DNA of 6,860 nt from JADGQM01 sp964441945 (GTDB lineage Bacteria; Desulfobacterota; Syntrophobacteria; Syntrophobacterales; Syntrophobacteraceae): NCBI GenBank assembly GCA_964441945.1, contig CAYTWB010000111.1, forward strand, positions 1 to 6,860, in the 5' to 3' direction. The notes below the pieces were generated by a model that did no database searches, was not told where the DNA came from, and saw only the letters and a list, made by a program, of their open reading frames with translations. The stretch's first letter is position 1. Each line of letters starts with the position of its first letter. Shown piece by piece: positions 1-5,658 of the stretch. Made by a program: the position numbers and the translations under genes.

Positions 1-200
1 ATGGCTTTGAACCCTCCGGGTTCACTCTTTATCGTCGTTTCAAAAGAACCGCACCGACCGCCTCTGCTTAGGCGTACCCGACCGGCGCCACGGGCTTTCT
101 TTGCCCGGCCTTCATATTGCTAAAGCCGGGGTCATGTGCTACAAGTTCGAAACATCGCATCGTCGCCTGGATTGTGGAGTGTAGTACAGCACGGCGGAAA
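1..200. other. Upstream intergenic stretch, no recognisable gene
   Basis: I see no supportable gene here. Plus-strand frame 1 is open from the left edge to a TAA at 121-123 and frame 3 to a TAG at 69-71. Either could be the tail of a gene starting outside the window, but the translations (arginine- and proline-rich) resemble no family I know. A minus-strand open frame of 87 codons (68-331) runs straight through the palindromic repeat at 201-314, and its translation is the usual by-product of such a repeat rather than a protein. The only structured element is the short hairpin at 8-24. Confidence 0.5.
8..24. repeat. Perfect 7-bp-stem hairpin, possible 3' end of an upstream gene
   Basis: TGAACCC (8-14) and GGGTTCA (18-24) are perfect complements around a TCC loop. 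The downstream plus-strand sequence ACTCTTTATCG has only a short T run, so it would be a weak intrinsic terminator at best. It could end a plus-strand gene lying to the left of the window. The function is inferred; only the palindrome is directly visible. Confidence 0.4.
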
Positions 201-314
201 TCCTTGGTACAGCGCTGCACAATAGAGTGACCATTACCGCAAGCCGTCATTCCGGCATGTTCTTGGCCGGAATCCGGAAAGGCTTCGTGGATACCGGCCT
301 TCGCCGGTATGACG
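201..314 (-). repeat. Interspersed palindromic repeat, copy 1 (upstream of leuS)
   Basis: This segment contains two hairpins nested inside an outer inverted repeat. Stem 1 is ATTCCGGC (249-256) with GCCGGAAT (266-273). Stem 2 is ATACCGGC (291-298) with GCCGGTAT (303-310) around CTTC. The outer arms are CGTCAT (245-250) and ATGACG (309-314). Read on the minus strand it continues into CTTGCGGTAA, eight unrelated bases, then CTATTGTGCAGCGCT and AAGGA. The same blocks, in the same order and with the same eight-base spacer, recur on the plus strand after holA (4435-4536). Dispersed palindromes opening with GTCATTCC are common in many proteobacterial genomes. No coding role is supported. Confidence 0.8.
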
Positions 315-376
315 AAGGGGAATTCGGACACTCCTTTGAGCAGAGCAGTACTCAGAGGCTATCTCAAGCAGTAACT

Positions 377-382
377 GAGGAG
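377..382 (+). promoter_or_regulatory. Ribosome binding site of leuS
   Basis: GAGGAG at 377-382 lies four bases before the ATG at 387. This fixes the leuS start and is the only strong Shine-Dalgarno sequence in the plus-strand operon. Confidence 0.75.
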
Positions 383-386
383 TTCT

Positions 387-2870
387 ATGGACGCTCGATA
401 TTCACCGAAGGCAATTGAGAAGAAATGGCAGGATTGCTGGGAACGGGAAAAGCTTTTCGAGGTCACGGAAGACACCACCCGTGAGAAGTATTACCTGTTG
501 GAAATGTTTCCCTACCCTTCCGGCCGCATTCACATGGGACATGTCCGCAATTACTCGATTGGCGATGTCGTTGCGCGGTTCTTGATGATGCAGGGATACA
601 ACGTTTTGCACCCGATGGGCTGGGATGCCTTTGGGATGCCGGCCGAAAACGCCGCCATCAAGGCGAAGACCCACCCGGCCAGGTGGACCTTGGACAACAT
701 CGACTACATGCGCAGCCAGTTGAAAAAGCTCGGTTTTTCTTACGATTGGTCGCGAGAGTTCGCCACCTGTGACGTTTCCTATTATCGCTGGGAGCAGTTG
801 TTTTTCCTGAAGATGTATGAAAAGGGGCTGGCCTACCGGCGCAGCGCCTATGTCAACTGGTGCCCCGGCTGCCACACGGTGCTCGCCAACGAACAGGTTG
901 AAGGCGGGGCCTGCTGGCGCTGCGATCAACCGGTTGTGCAAAAAGAGATGGATCAGTGGTTCTTCCGGATCACTGCTTATGTCGAAGAACTCCTCGACTA
1001 TACTCTGAAGCTGCCGGGCTGGCCGGAGCGGGTGCTGACCATGCAGCAGAACTGGATCGGCAAGAGCTTCGGCAGCAGGATTGTCTTTCCTCTCGCTTCA
1101 GGAAACGGTGGAATCACCGTCTTCACCACCCGTGCCGATACCCTCTTCGGGGCGACCTTCATGAGCCTTGCCCCCGAACATCCCATGGTGGGCGAGCTCT
1201 GCCGCGGGACAACCCAGGAAGAGAGTGTTCTGCAGTTTGTGGAGAAGACGAAGCAGGCCAAGCGCAGTGATCGGGAAACCGAACTCCTGGAAAAAGAAGG
1301 GGTGTTCACCGGAAGCTACTGCATCAATCCCGTTACGAACGAGAAGATGCCGATCTACATCGCTAATTTTGTTCTCATGGAGTATGGAACCGGAGCGGTC
1401 ATGGCTGTTCCGGCTCATGATCAGCGCGATTTCGAGTTTGCCTCAAAGTACGGGCTCCCTGTCAGGGTGGTCATCAAACCCGCGGATGGGGAAGGGCCCC
1501 ATGAGGCCCTCACCGCCGCCTTCGAAGAAGACGGCGTGCTCCTGGATTCGGGCCCCTTCAGCGGGATGAGCTCTGCTGAGGCGCGAGAGGCCATCACGAA
1601 GGCGCTGGCCGAAAAAAAACTGGGCGAATTGACCGTACAGTATCGGCTCCGGGACTGGGGAATATCCCGCCAGCGATACTGGGGCGCTCCCATTCCGATC
1701 ATCTATTGCGACCGTTGCGGAACCGTGCCGGTACCGGAAAAGGACCTGCCCGTGGTGCTTCCCACTCATGTGGAAATGCCCGAAAGCGGCGTATCGCCTC
1801 TTCCAACCTACGAACCGTTTTTCAAGACTTCGTGCCCTCGATGCGATGGCCCGGCGCGGCGAGAGACCGATACCATGGATACCTTTGTCGAATCCTCCTG
1901 GTACTTTGCCCGCTTTGCCTGTGCTACCTCCCATGATACCCCACTGGATCGCCGGAGGGTACAGTACTGGCTGCCGGTCAATCAATACATCGGCGGTATC
2001 GAGCATGCCGTTTTGCACCTCCTCTACGCGCGGTTCTTCACGAAAGTCCTCAGAGACATGGGATATCTCGATACCGATGAACCCTTCCAGAATCTCCTCA
2101 CTCAGGGCATGGTGATCAAAGACGGCGCCAAGATGAGCAAGTCGAAAGGAAACGTGGTCGACCCGGATGAGATGATCGGGGCCTATGGCGCCGATACCGT
2201 GCGTCTTTTCTGCCTCTTTGCCGCACCCCCTGAAAAAGACCTCGAATGGAGCGACCAGGGCGTTGAGGGCTCCTCCAGGTTTCTCTCACGGATATGGCGC
2301 CTGGTGGCGGACCACCTGGAATCGCTGGAGCCGGCTGTGAGCTATCAAGGTGGAGCGGACCTCTCGAAACCGCTGGCGGACCTCCACCGAAAAACCCATC
2401 AGACCATCAAGAAGGTGACCGAAGACATCGGCGACCGTTTCCACTTCAATACCGCTATTGCAGCAGTCATGGAACTGGTCAATCACATGTACCTGATGCT
2501 GGAGAATCCTTCCCGGGATGAGCTCTTCTGGCCGGTCATGAAAAGCGCCGCGGAAGCCATGATTCTCCTCATTTCGCCCATTGTTCCCCACATTACCGAA
2601 GAGCTCTGGCAGGCCCTCGGACATTCGGAAAGCCTTCTGAAGGCCCCCTGGCCAAAATGGAATGAAGAGGCGCTGCTGGCCGAAGAGGTGCTCCTCGTCG
2701 TTCAGGTCAACGGAAAGCTGCGGAGCCGTATTCTGGTTTCGGCCGATGCGGGAAGGGAACAGGTGGAACAGGCCGCTCTTCGCGACCCCAGGGCCCAGGA
2801 TTTCATAGGCGGCAAGACGATCCGGAAGATCGTTGTGGTGCCGAACAGACTCGTTAACATCGTGGTGTGA
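387..2870 (+). CDS. leuS: Leucyl-tRNA synthetase (class Ia, bacterial type, editing-competent)
   Basis: This cytoplasmic enzyme charges tRNA-Leu with leucine using ATP and hydrolyses misacylated products. At 827 residues it has normal bacterial length. The class I HIGH signature appears as HMGH at residues 49-52 after FPYPSGRI. A zinc module has Cys159, Cys162, Cys176 and Cys179. The CP1 editing domain contains the threonine-rich TTRADTLFG (from 247) and GTGAVMAVPAHDQRD (334-348), including the conserved editing aspartate Asp345. A second CxxC pair set is Cys441/Cys444 and Cys483/Cys486. KMSKS is at 582-586. The anticodon-binding helical domain and the C-terminal VQVNGKLR region follow. The ATG at 387 has a GAGGAG ribosome site and gives the expected N-terminus. 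It is the first gene of the leuS-lptE-holA operon and ends three bases before lptE. No frameshift or missing key residue is seen. Confidence 0.98.
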   Translation: MDARYSPKAIEKKWQDCWEREKLFEVTEDTTREKYYLLEMFPYPSGRIHMGHVRNYSIGDVVARFLMMQGYNVLHPMGWDAFGMPAENAAIKAKTHPARWTLDNIDYMRSQLKKLGFSYDWSREFATCDVSYYRWEQLFFLKMYEKGLAYRRSAYVNWCPGCHTVLANEQVEGGACWRCDQPVVQKEMDQWFFRITAYVEELLDYTLKLPGWPERVLTMQQNWIGKSFGSRIVFPLASGNGGITVFTTRADTLFGATFMSLAPEHPMVGELCRGTTQEESVLQFVEKTKQAKRSDRETELLEKEGVFTGSYCINPVTNEKMPIYIANFVLMEYGTGAVMAVPAHDQRDFEFASKYGLPVRVVIKPADGEGPHEALTAAFEEDGVLLDSGPFSGMSSAEAREAITKALAEKKLGELTVQYRLRDWGISRQRYWGAPIPIIYCDRCGTVPVPEKDLPVVLPTHVEMPESGVSPLPTYEPFFKTSCPRCDGPARRETDTMDTFVESSWYFARFACATSHDTPLDRRRVQYWLPVNQYIGGIEHAVLHLLYARFFTKVLRDMGYLDTDEPFQNLLTQGMVIKDGAKMSKSKGNVVDPDEMIGAYGADTVRLFCLFAAPPEKDLEWSDQGVEGSSRFLSRIWRLVADHLESLEPAVSYQGGADLSKPLADLHRKTHQTIKKVTEDIGDRFHFNTAIAAVMELVNHMYLMLENPSRDELFWPVMKSAAEAMILLISPIVPHITEELWQALGHSESLLKAPWPKWNEEALLAEEVLLVVQVNGKLRSRILVSADAGREQVEQAALRDPRAQDFIGGKTIRKIVVVPNRLVNIVV

Positions 2871-2873
2871 ACC

Positions 2874-3401
2874 GTGAAACAAACAAGAAATCGAACTATC
2901 CTCCTCGCCCTGCTGGCCGTGCTGTTCCTTCCCGTTTCATGCGGATATCATTTTACGGGGGAAGGAGCGGGACCTCGCCCGGGTTTGCGTAGTGTGGCGA
3001 TCCCGGTTTTTGAGAACAGTACGTCCGAACCGGACCTGGGAAGCATCTTTGCTGGGGCCCTGCGCAATGAGTTCCTGCTCAGAGGACAGCTCCAGGTTGT
3101 CTCGGTAGAACAGGCCGAGGCGATCTTTCGAGGGCGCATGACCAGCGTTTTCTCGTCGGCGGTGGCTCACCGCGAAGCGGAAGCCACCATTCAAACCCGA
3201 TTGTACCTGACCCTCGAGATCAAATGTGTGGACGTTCGGGACGGCTCGATCCTCTGGCAGGATCCTTCATTCACCTACTACCAGACGTTCATTCAGAGCT
3301 CAGACCCCAACGTGAGCTTCACCAACAGGCGGGCTGCCATCGAGCTGCTGGCCAGAGAAATGTCGGTCCGCATTCACGACCGCTTTCTGAGCAATTTCTA
3401 G
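2874..3401 (+). CDS. lptE: LPS-assembly lipoprotein LptE
   Basis: LptE is the outer-membrane lipoprotein that plugs the LptD barrel and helps insert lipopolysaccharide into the outer leaflet. The 175-residue product starts with a basic n-region (KQTRNR), a hydrophobic stretch at about residues 8-20, and a lipobox ending Ser22-Cys23. The mature protein would begin CGYHF, a sequence typical of LptE. The -3 position is proline rather than leucine, a slightly atypical lipobox. The rest fits the family: an early segment on VAIPVFENST, a middle section with repeated basic/acidic alternation, and an ILWQDPSFTYYQTF region. The GTG start at 2874 lies three bases after the leuS stop and has no clear Shine-Dalgarno sequence, so translation is probably coupled to leuS. 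LptE sequences diverge widely; the operon position between leuS and holA supports the call as much as the sequence does. Confidence 0.92.
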   Translation: MKQTRNRTILLALLAVLFLPVSCGYHFTGEGAGPRPGLRSVAIPVFENSTSEPDLGSIFAGALRNEFLLRGQLQVVSVEQAEAIFRGRMTSVFSSAVAHREAEATIQTRLYLTLEIKCVDVRDGSILWQDPSFTYYQTFIQSSDPNVSFTNRRAAIELLAREMSVRIHDRFLSNF

Positions 3402-3402
3402 C

Positions 3403-4425
3403 GTGTACCCGGACACCTTCATCCAACGGATCGACGAGAACTCCATCGCCCCCGTCTACCTCTTTCTCGGGGAAGGCGAGCTGTTCAAGGAGGAAGCGTG
3501 GGTCCATCTGGTCAAGAAGGTTGTTCCTCCCAAAGCACGGGGGTTCAACGGCGAACGCCTCCTGGCCAAGGAGCATCCGGTGCCCGAAGTGTTGGGGCGG
3601 CTGAGCGGCCTGTCCCTGTTCGGAGACATCCGGTTGCTGATGGTTCAGCAGATTGAAGCCTGGCCCAGGGATCAGCTGAGGTCGCTTGAATCCTATCTGA
3701 GTCACCCCTATTCAAAGGCCTGCCTGGTCTTGAGCACCTCCCAAAAGAAAGGAATGGAGAAGCTTCAGACTGCCGTGGAAGCGGTGGGCGCGGTGGTACA
3801 TTTTGCGCCCCCGACGGAACGGGACGCTCCCCGCTGGCTCCAGGCTGAAGCGCGCAGGGTCCAAAAACAGCTGTCACCTCAGGCGGCTTTTTTCCTGGTC
3901 GAACAACTCGGGGTCGATCTATACCGCCTGCAGAGCGAACTGGAGAAGCTCGCCCTGTATGTAGGGGACCGCGATAGAATCGAACTGGAGGATGCGCGGG
4001 AGACGGTTTCTTCCCAGCGTTCTTTCACCGTTTTTGAACTGCTGCGCTATATTGGTCAGGGACGGACGAGAGAGTCAATCGCTTCTCTGAGGACTCTGCT
4101 GCGCGCAGGAGAATCACCGCTGGGCATCCTGGCCCTCCTGGCCAGGCAGATTCGAATCCTCTGGCAGGCAAAAAACGGAATCGAGCGAAGGATATCCGAT
4201 GCGGAACTGGGGCGAAAAACCGGCGTTCCCCCCTCAGTCCTCAAGAATTATAAAGAACAGACCACGTTTTTTTCGGAAGAAGAGCTCTATCATATCCATC
4301 AACTGATTCGTGAAACGGACCTGGCCCTCAAAAGCACCGGAACTTCTCCACAATTGCACCTTGAAGCACTGGTATGGAAACTGTGCCGGAGAGGACCACT
4401 GCAGTCGAAGAACTTGTCGCCTTAG
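3403..4425 (+). CDS. holA: DNA polymerase III delta subunit (clamp loader)
   Basis: Delta is the clamp-loader subunit that binds and opens the beta sliding clamp for loading on primed DNA. The 340-residue length matches the family. The N-terminal domain has PVYLFLGEGELFKEEA (about 17-32), the degenerate nucleotide-binding region of delta. GLSLFGDIRLLMV (69-81) contains Leu72-Phe73, equivalent to the Leu-Phe pair with which E. coli delta wedges into beta. The middle and C-terminal helical collar regions include FFLVEQLGVDLYRLQSELEKL and FTVFELLRYIGQGR. The start is GTG at 3403, one base after the lptE stop, again without a good ribosome site, so coupled translation is likely. The gene converges on dnaN, which encodes its partner protein. 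An inverted repeat begins ten bases beyond the stop codon. Confidence 0.96.
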   Translation: MYPDTFIQRIDENSIAPVYLFLGEGELFKEEAWVHLVKKVVPPKARGFNGERLLAKEHPVPEVLGRLSGLSLFGDIRLLMVQQIEAWPRDQLRSLESYLSHPYSKACLVLSTSQKKGMEKLQTAVEAVGAVVHFAPPTERDAPRWLQAEARRVQKQLSPQAAFFLVEQLGVDLYRLQSELEKLALYVGDRDRIELEDARETVSSQRSFTVFELLRYIGQGRTRESIASLRTLLRAGESPLGILALLARQIRILWQAKNGIERRISDAELGRKTGVPPSVLKNYKEQTTFFSEEELYHIHQLIRETDLALKSTGTSPQLHLEALVWKLCRRGPLQSKNLSP

Positions 4426-4434
4426 TTCATCTAT

Positions 4435-4536
4435 CGCAAGTCGTCGTTCCGGCATGCTCCTGGCCGGAATCCGGAGACATGCCGGAATGACGACTTGCGG
4501 TAAAGCTCGATCTATTGTGCAGCGCTATACGAAGGA
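4435..4536 (+). repeat. Interspersed palindromic repeat, copy 2 (downstream of holA)
   Basis: Arms 4435-4456 (starting CGCAAGTCGTC) and 4478-4499 (ending GACGACTTGCG) pair at 21 of 22 positions, the exception (G4446) being a G-T type mismatch. The 21-base loop holds GGCCGGAATCCGG, which can form an alternative pairing with the left arm. After the right arm come eight variable bases (4504-4511), then CTATTGTGCAGCGCT and AAGGA, matching the minus strand of 201-314. The hairpin lies ten bases past the holA stop. It has no following T run, so it is not a classical intrinsic terminator, though it could protect the 3' end of the operon mRNA. Confidence 0.82.
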
Positions 4537-4581
4537 AGTTCAAGGACATGGCGGCGGCCCTTGGGGTAATCATTTCTCCGT

Positions 4582-4663
4582 GGCCCGAAGGGCCTGAACA
4601 TACCAGCCCAGGGCAACGCCCTGGGATTTGAACCCGCCACCCAGGTCCGAGCCCCAAAGGGGC
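4582..4663 (+). repeat. REP-like hairpin array, copy A
   Basis: Three hairpins lie close together: GGCCC/GGGCC (4582-4586 with 4590-4594), CCCAGGGC/GCCCTGGG (4607-4614 with 4618-4625, loop AAC), and GCCCC/GGGGC (4651-4655 with 4659-4663). The first two are joined by TGAACATACCAG. The block 4594-4625 matches the reverse complement of 5495-5526 at 30 of 32 bases. Paired short GC-rich palindromes around a Y1 transposase gene are the hallmark of REP elements and of IS200/IS605 ends. Confidence 0.8.
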
Positions 4664-4711
4664 GCAACAAGTGGGCCTGACGGCATCGCCCTGGACCTCA
4701 AAACAAACACC

Positions 4712-4810
4712 TCAATCCCAAAGATATCGCTCATCATACGCCAATCGATATCTCTCCAACAATGCCCGGTATTCCTCTTGGAACGATCGGTGCCGATGAT
4801 GTTCCTCCTG
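4712..4810 (-). pseudogene. 3'-terminal remnant of the Y1 transposase gene (duplication product)
   Basis: These 99 bases are identical to the last 32 codons plus stop of the intact transposase (Gln119 to Asp150, ending YDERYLWD). They lack the HUH motif and the catalytic tyrosine, so no activity is possible. Upstream the frame stays open into the hairpin array of the inner unit, giving a chimeric open frame (to 4939) whose first 43 or so residues are translated hairpin sequence. I regard it as non-functional. Confidence 0.85.
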
Positions 4811-5079
4811 AAGGACATGGCGGCGGCCCGCGGGGTAATCATTTCCCCGTGGCCCGAAGGGCCTGAACATACCAGCCCAGGGCAACGCCCTGGGATTTGA
4901 ACCCGCCACCCAGGTCCGAGCCCCAAAGGGGCGCAACAAGTGGGCCTGACGGCATCGCCCTGGACCTCAAAACAAACACCTCAATCCCAAAGATATCGCT
5001 CATCATACGCCAATCGATATCTCTCCAACAATGCCCGGTATTCCTCTTGGAACGATCGGTGCCGATGATGTTCCTCCTG
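4811..5079. repeat. 269-bp tandem duplication, inner unit (joined to intact transposase)
   Basis: This is the same sequence as 4542-4810 apart from three substitutions. It ends inside the transposase gene, at the first base of the codon for Gln119, where the unduplicated remainder of the gene continues. Because it adjoins the complete gene it is probably the original arrangement, with 4542-4810 as the extra copy. The outer copy, however, carries the true left flank of the island. I see no microhomology at the breakpoints beyond one base. Confidence 0.95.
4851..4932 (+). repeat. REP-like hairpin array, copy B
   Basis: This is identical to copy A and lies in the inner duplication unit. It is immediately downstream of the transposase gene on that gene's strand, whose stop codon is at 4981-4983. 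Hairpins fall at 4851-4863, 4876-4894 and 4920-4932. An additional CGGGG/CCCCG stem (4831-4835 with 4845-4849) precedes it. Confidence 0.8.
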
Positions 5080-5433
5080 GTTGTCGATATAAGTCACCAT
5101 AGCATCCACCGCCGACTGGCCGATCGAGAATGCCCCGTATCCGTTTTGCCAATGAAAAGTGAGAAATTCCGAACCTCTGGTCTTGATCCATTTAGATGAA
5201 CCGGTTTTGGCCTCCTCGACAAGCATGGCAATGGTTAGGGTGCGGGACAGATTGCAGAGGATATGAACATGATCGGCAGTCCCTCCGATGCGGATGGCTG
5301 GAGAGTGGCATTGTTTAAGGATACCGGCAAGGTAACCGTATAGCTCGCGGCGAAGAGGTTCGGTGAACACGGGAACTCTGTTTTTGGTGCTGAATACGAT
5401 GTGGATGAGGACCTTGGCTAGAGACTGCGGCAT
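4981..5433 (-). CDS. IS200/IS605-like Y1 (HUH) transposase, REP-associated type
   Basis: This 150-residue single-domain HUH nuclease would cut and rejoin single-stranded DNA at hairpin-marked ends. The HUH motif is His55-Val56-His57 in DHVHIL. The catalytic tyrosine is Tyr115 in VTYIDNQEEHH, with Gln119 and the following His residues on the same helix. The C-terminus ends YDERYLWD. The length equals the typical small TnpA. I chose the ATG at 5433 because MPQSLAKVLIHIVFSTKNR is the usual family N-terminus. The frame extends upstream to an ATG at 5565, but those 44 codons are translated palindromes. No clear Shine-Dalgarno sequence precedes the start, and a small hairpin (5451-5463) lies 17 bases upstream, so expression is probably weak. 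All key residues are present, so it may be active. It could be classed as a domesticated RAYT or as a minimal IS200-like element; sequence alone does not decide. Confidence 0.9.
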   Translation of the reverse strand: MPQSLAKVLIHIVFSTKNRVPVFTEPLRRELYGYLAGILKQCHSPAIRIGGTADHVHILCNLSRTLTIAMLVEEAKTGSSKWIKTRGSEFLTFHWQNGYGAFSIGQSAVDAMVTYIDNQEEHHRHRSFQEEYRALLERYRLAYDERYLWD

Positions 5434-5450
5434 TGTGTTGTTTTTGTTTC

Positions 5451-5463
5451 GCCCTTTCAGGGC
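5451..5463 (-). promoter_or_regulatory. Small hairpin in the transposase leader
   Basis: GCCCT (5451-5455) pairs with AGGGC (5459-5463) around TTC. On the minus strand it lies 17 bases ahead of the transposase ATG, followed by an A-rich stretch without a ribosome site. Leader structures that hold translation down are known for IS200; a similar role here is inference only. Confidence 0.4.
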
Positions 5464-5494
5464 TTGAATTGGGTGATGATTGGTGCATCTTCCC

Positions 5495-5540
5495 CCCAGG
5501 GCGCTGCCCTGGGCTGGCATGTTCAGCCCCATTCGGGGCT
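5495..5540 (-). repeat. REP-like hairpin doublet, copy C (inverted)
   Basis: The hairpins are CCCAGGGC/GCCCTGGG (5495-5502 with 5506-5513, loop GCT) and AGCCCC/GGGGCT (5525-5530 with 5535-5540, loop ATTC). They are linked by CTGGCATGTTC. Read on the minus strand it gives hairpin, TGAACATGCCAG, hairpin, the same order as copies A and B on the plus strand. It therefore forms the opposite-facing partner at the 5' side of the transposase gene. The GC-rich doublet is absent from the flanking housekeeping genes. Confidence 0.8.
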
Positions 5541-5611
5541 TCCAGGGCTCGCTTGCTGTGCTCATAGCTTTTCAGATAATAAATTTCACAAGCCTGCCCC
5601 ACACCTGCATA

Positions 5612-5646
5612 GATAGAACCTGAAACTGTTTTTCTGAAAATCTATC
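5612..5646 (-). terminator. Possible 3' hairpin of dnaN (weak)
   Basis: GATAGA (5612-5617) pairs with TCTATC (5641-5646), and an inner GAAA/TTTC stem (5622-5625 with 5631-5634) is possible. It starts 13 bases past the dnaN stop on the minus strand. Stem continuity is poor and no clean T run follows, so the terminator role is tentative. Confidence 0.25.
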
Positions 5647-5658
5647 AGTAGCCGGGTC

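Larger units (their letters stand above)
4542..4810. repeat. 269-bp tandem duplication, outer unit
   Basis: This unit begins AAGGACATGGCGG and ends GTTCCTCCTG. It is followed directly by a second unit of equal length. By eye the two differ at three positions only: 4561, 4562 (TT here, GC in the inner unit) and 4577 (T here, C inner). The unit comprises, left to right, a weak TGGGG/CTCCG hairpin, the REP-like hairpin doublet, a GCCCC/GGGGC hairpin, a short spacer, and the last 99 bases of the transposase gene in reverse orientation. The outer unit retains only the 3' part of the gene. Confidence 0.95.
4542..5540 (-). mobile_element. IS200/REP-type island: hairpin arrays flanking a single Y1 transposase
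   Basis: The island consists of a minus-strand transposase with hairpin arrays on both sides in inverted orientation, plus the tandem duplication on its 3' side. There is no tnpB accessory gene and no cargo. The outer boundaries are my estimate. The left edge is where the duplicated unit begins, and the right edge is the end of the AGCCCC/GGGGCT hairpin. No target-site duplication is expected for this class, and I did not find one. It lies in the gap between the convergent holA and dnaN genes and disrupts neither. Confidence 0.7.

Noticed and set aside
68..331. Minus-strand open frame of 87 codons upstream of leuS
   Set aside because: It runs through the palindromic repeat; its middle is the translated repeat also seen after holA, with no ribosome site and no protein family resemblance.
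336..365. Candidate leuS promoter TTGAGC, 18 bases, TATCTC
   Set aside because: Only four of six and three of six consensus matches; too weak to annotate.
245..386. Possible leucine-responsive leader or T-box ahead of leuS
   Set aside because: The hairpins belong to a dispersed repeat that also occurs after holA. There is no T-box sequence, no leader peptide with leucine codons and no terminator T run.
1443..2882. Long minus-strand open frames (191 and 198 codons) opposite leuS
   Set aside because: They are antisense to well-conserved LeuRS motifs, have no recognisable domains, and are explained by codon bias of leuS.
4623..4638. tRNA-like T-arm (GGGTTCAAATCCC on the minus strand), also in the second unit
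   Set aside because: No acceptor stem, anticodon arm or D arm fits around it; it is a chance or remnant match within the hairpin array, too short to call a tRNA or attachment site.
4542..5079. CRISPR-like direct repeats
   Set aside because: Only two long adjacent units with no spacers; this is a tandem duplication.
5434..5565. 44-codon upstream extension of the transposase to the ATG at 5565
   Set aside because: The added residues are translated REP-like hairpins, and the family N-terminus begins at the ATG at 5433.
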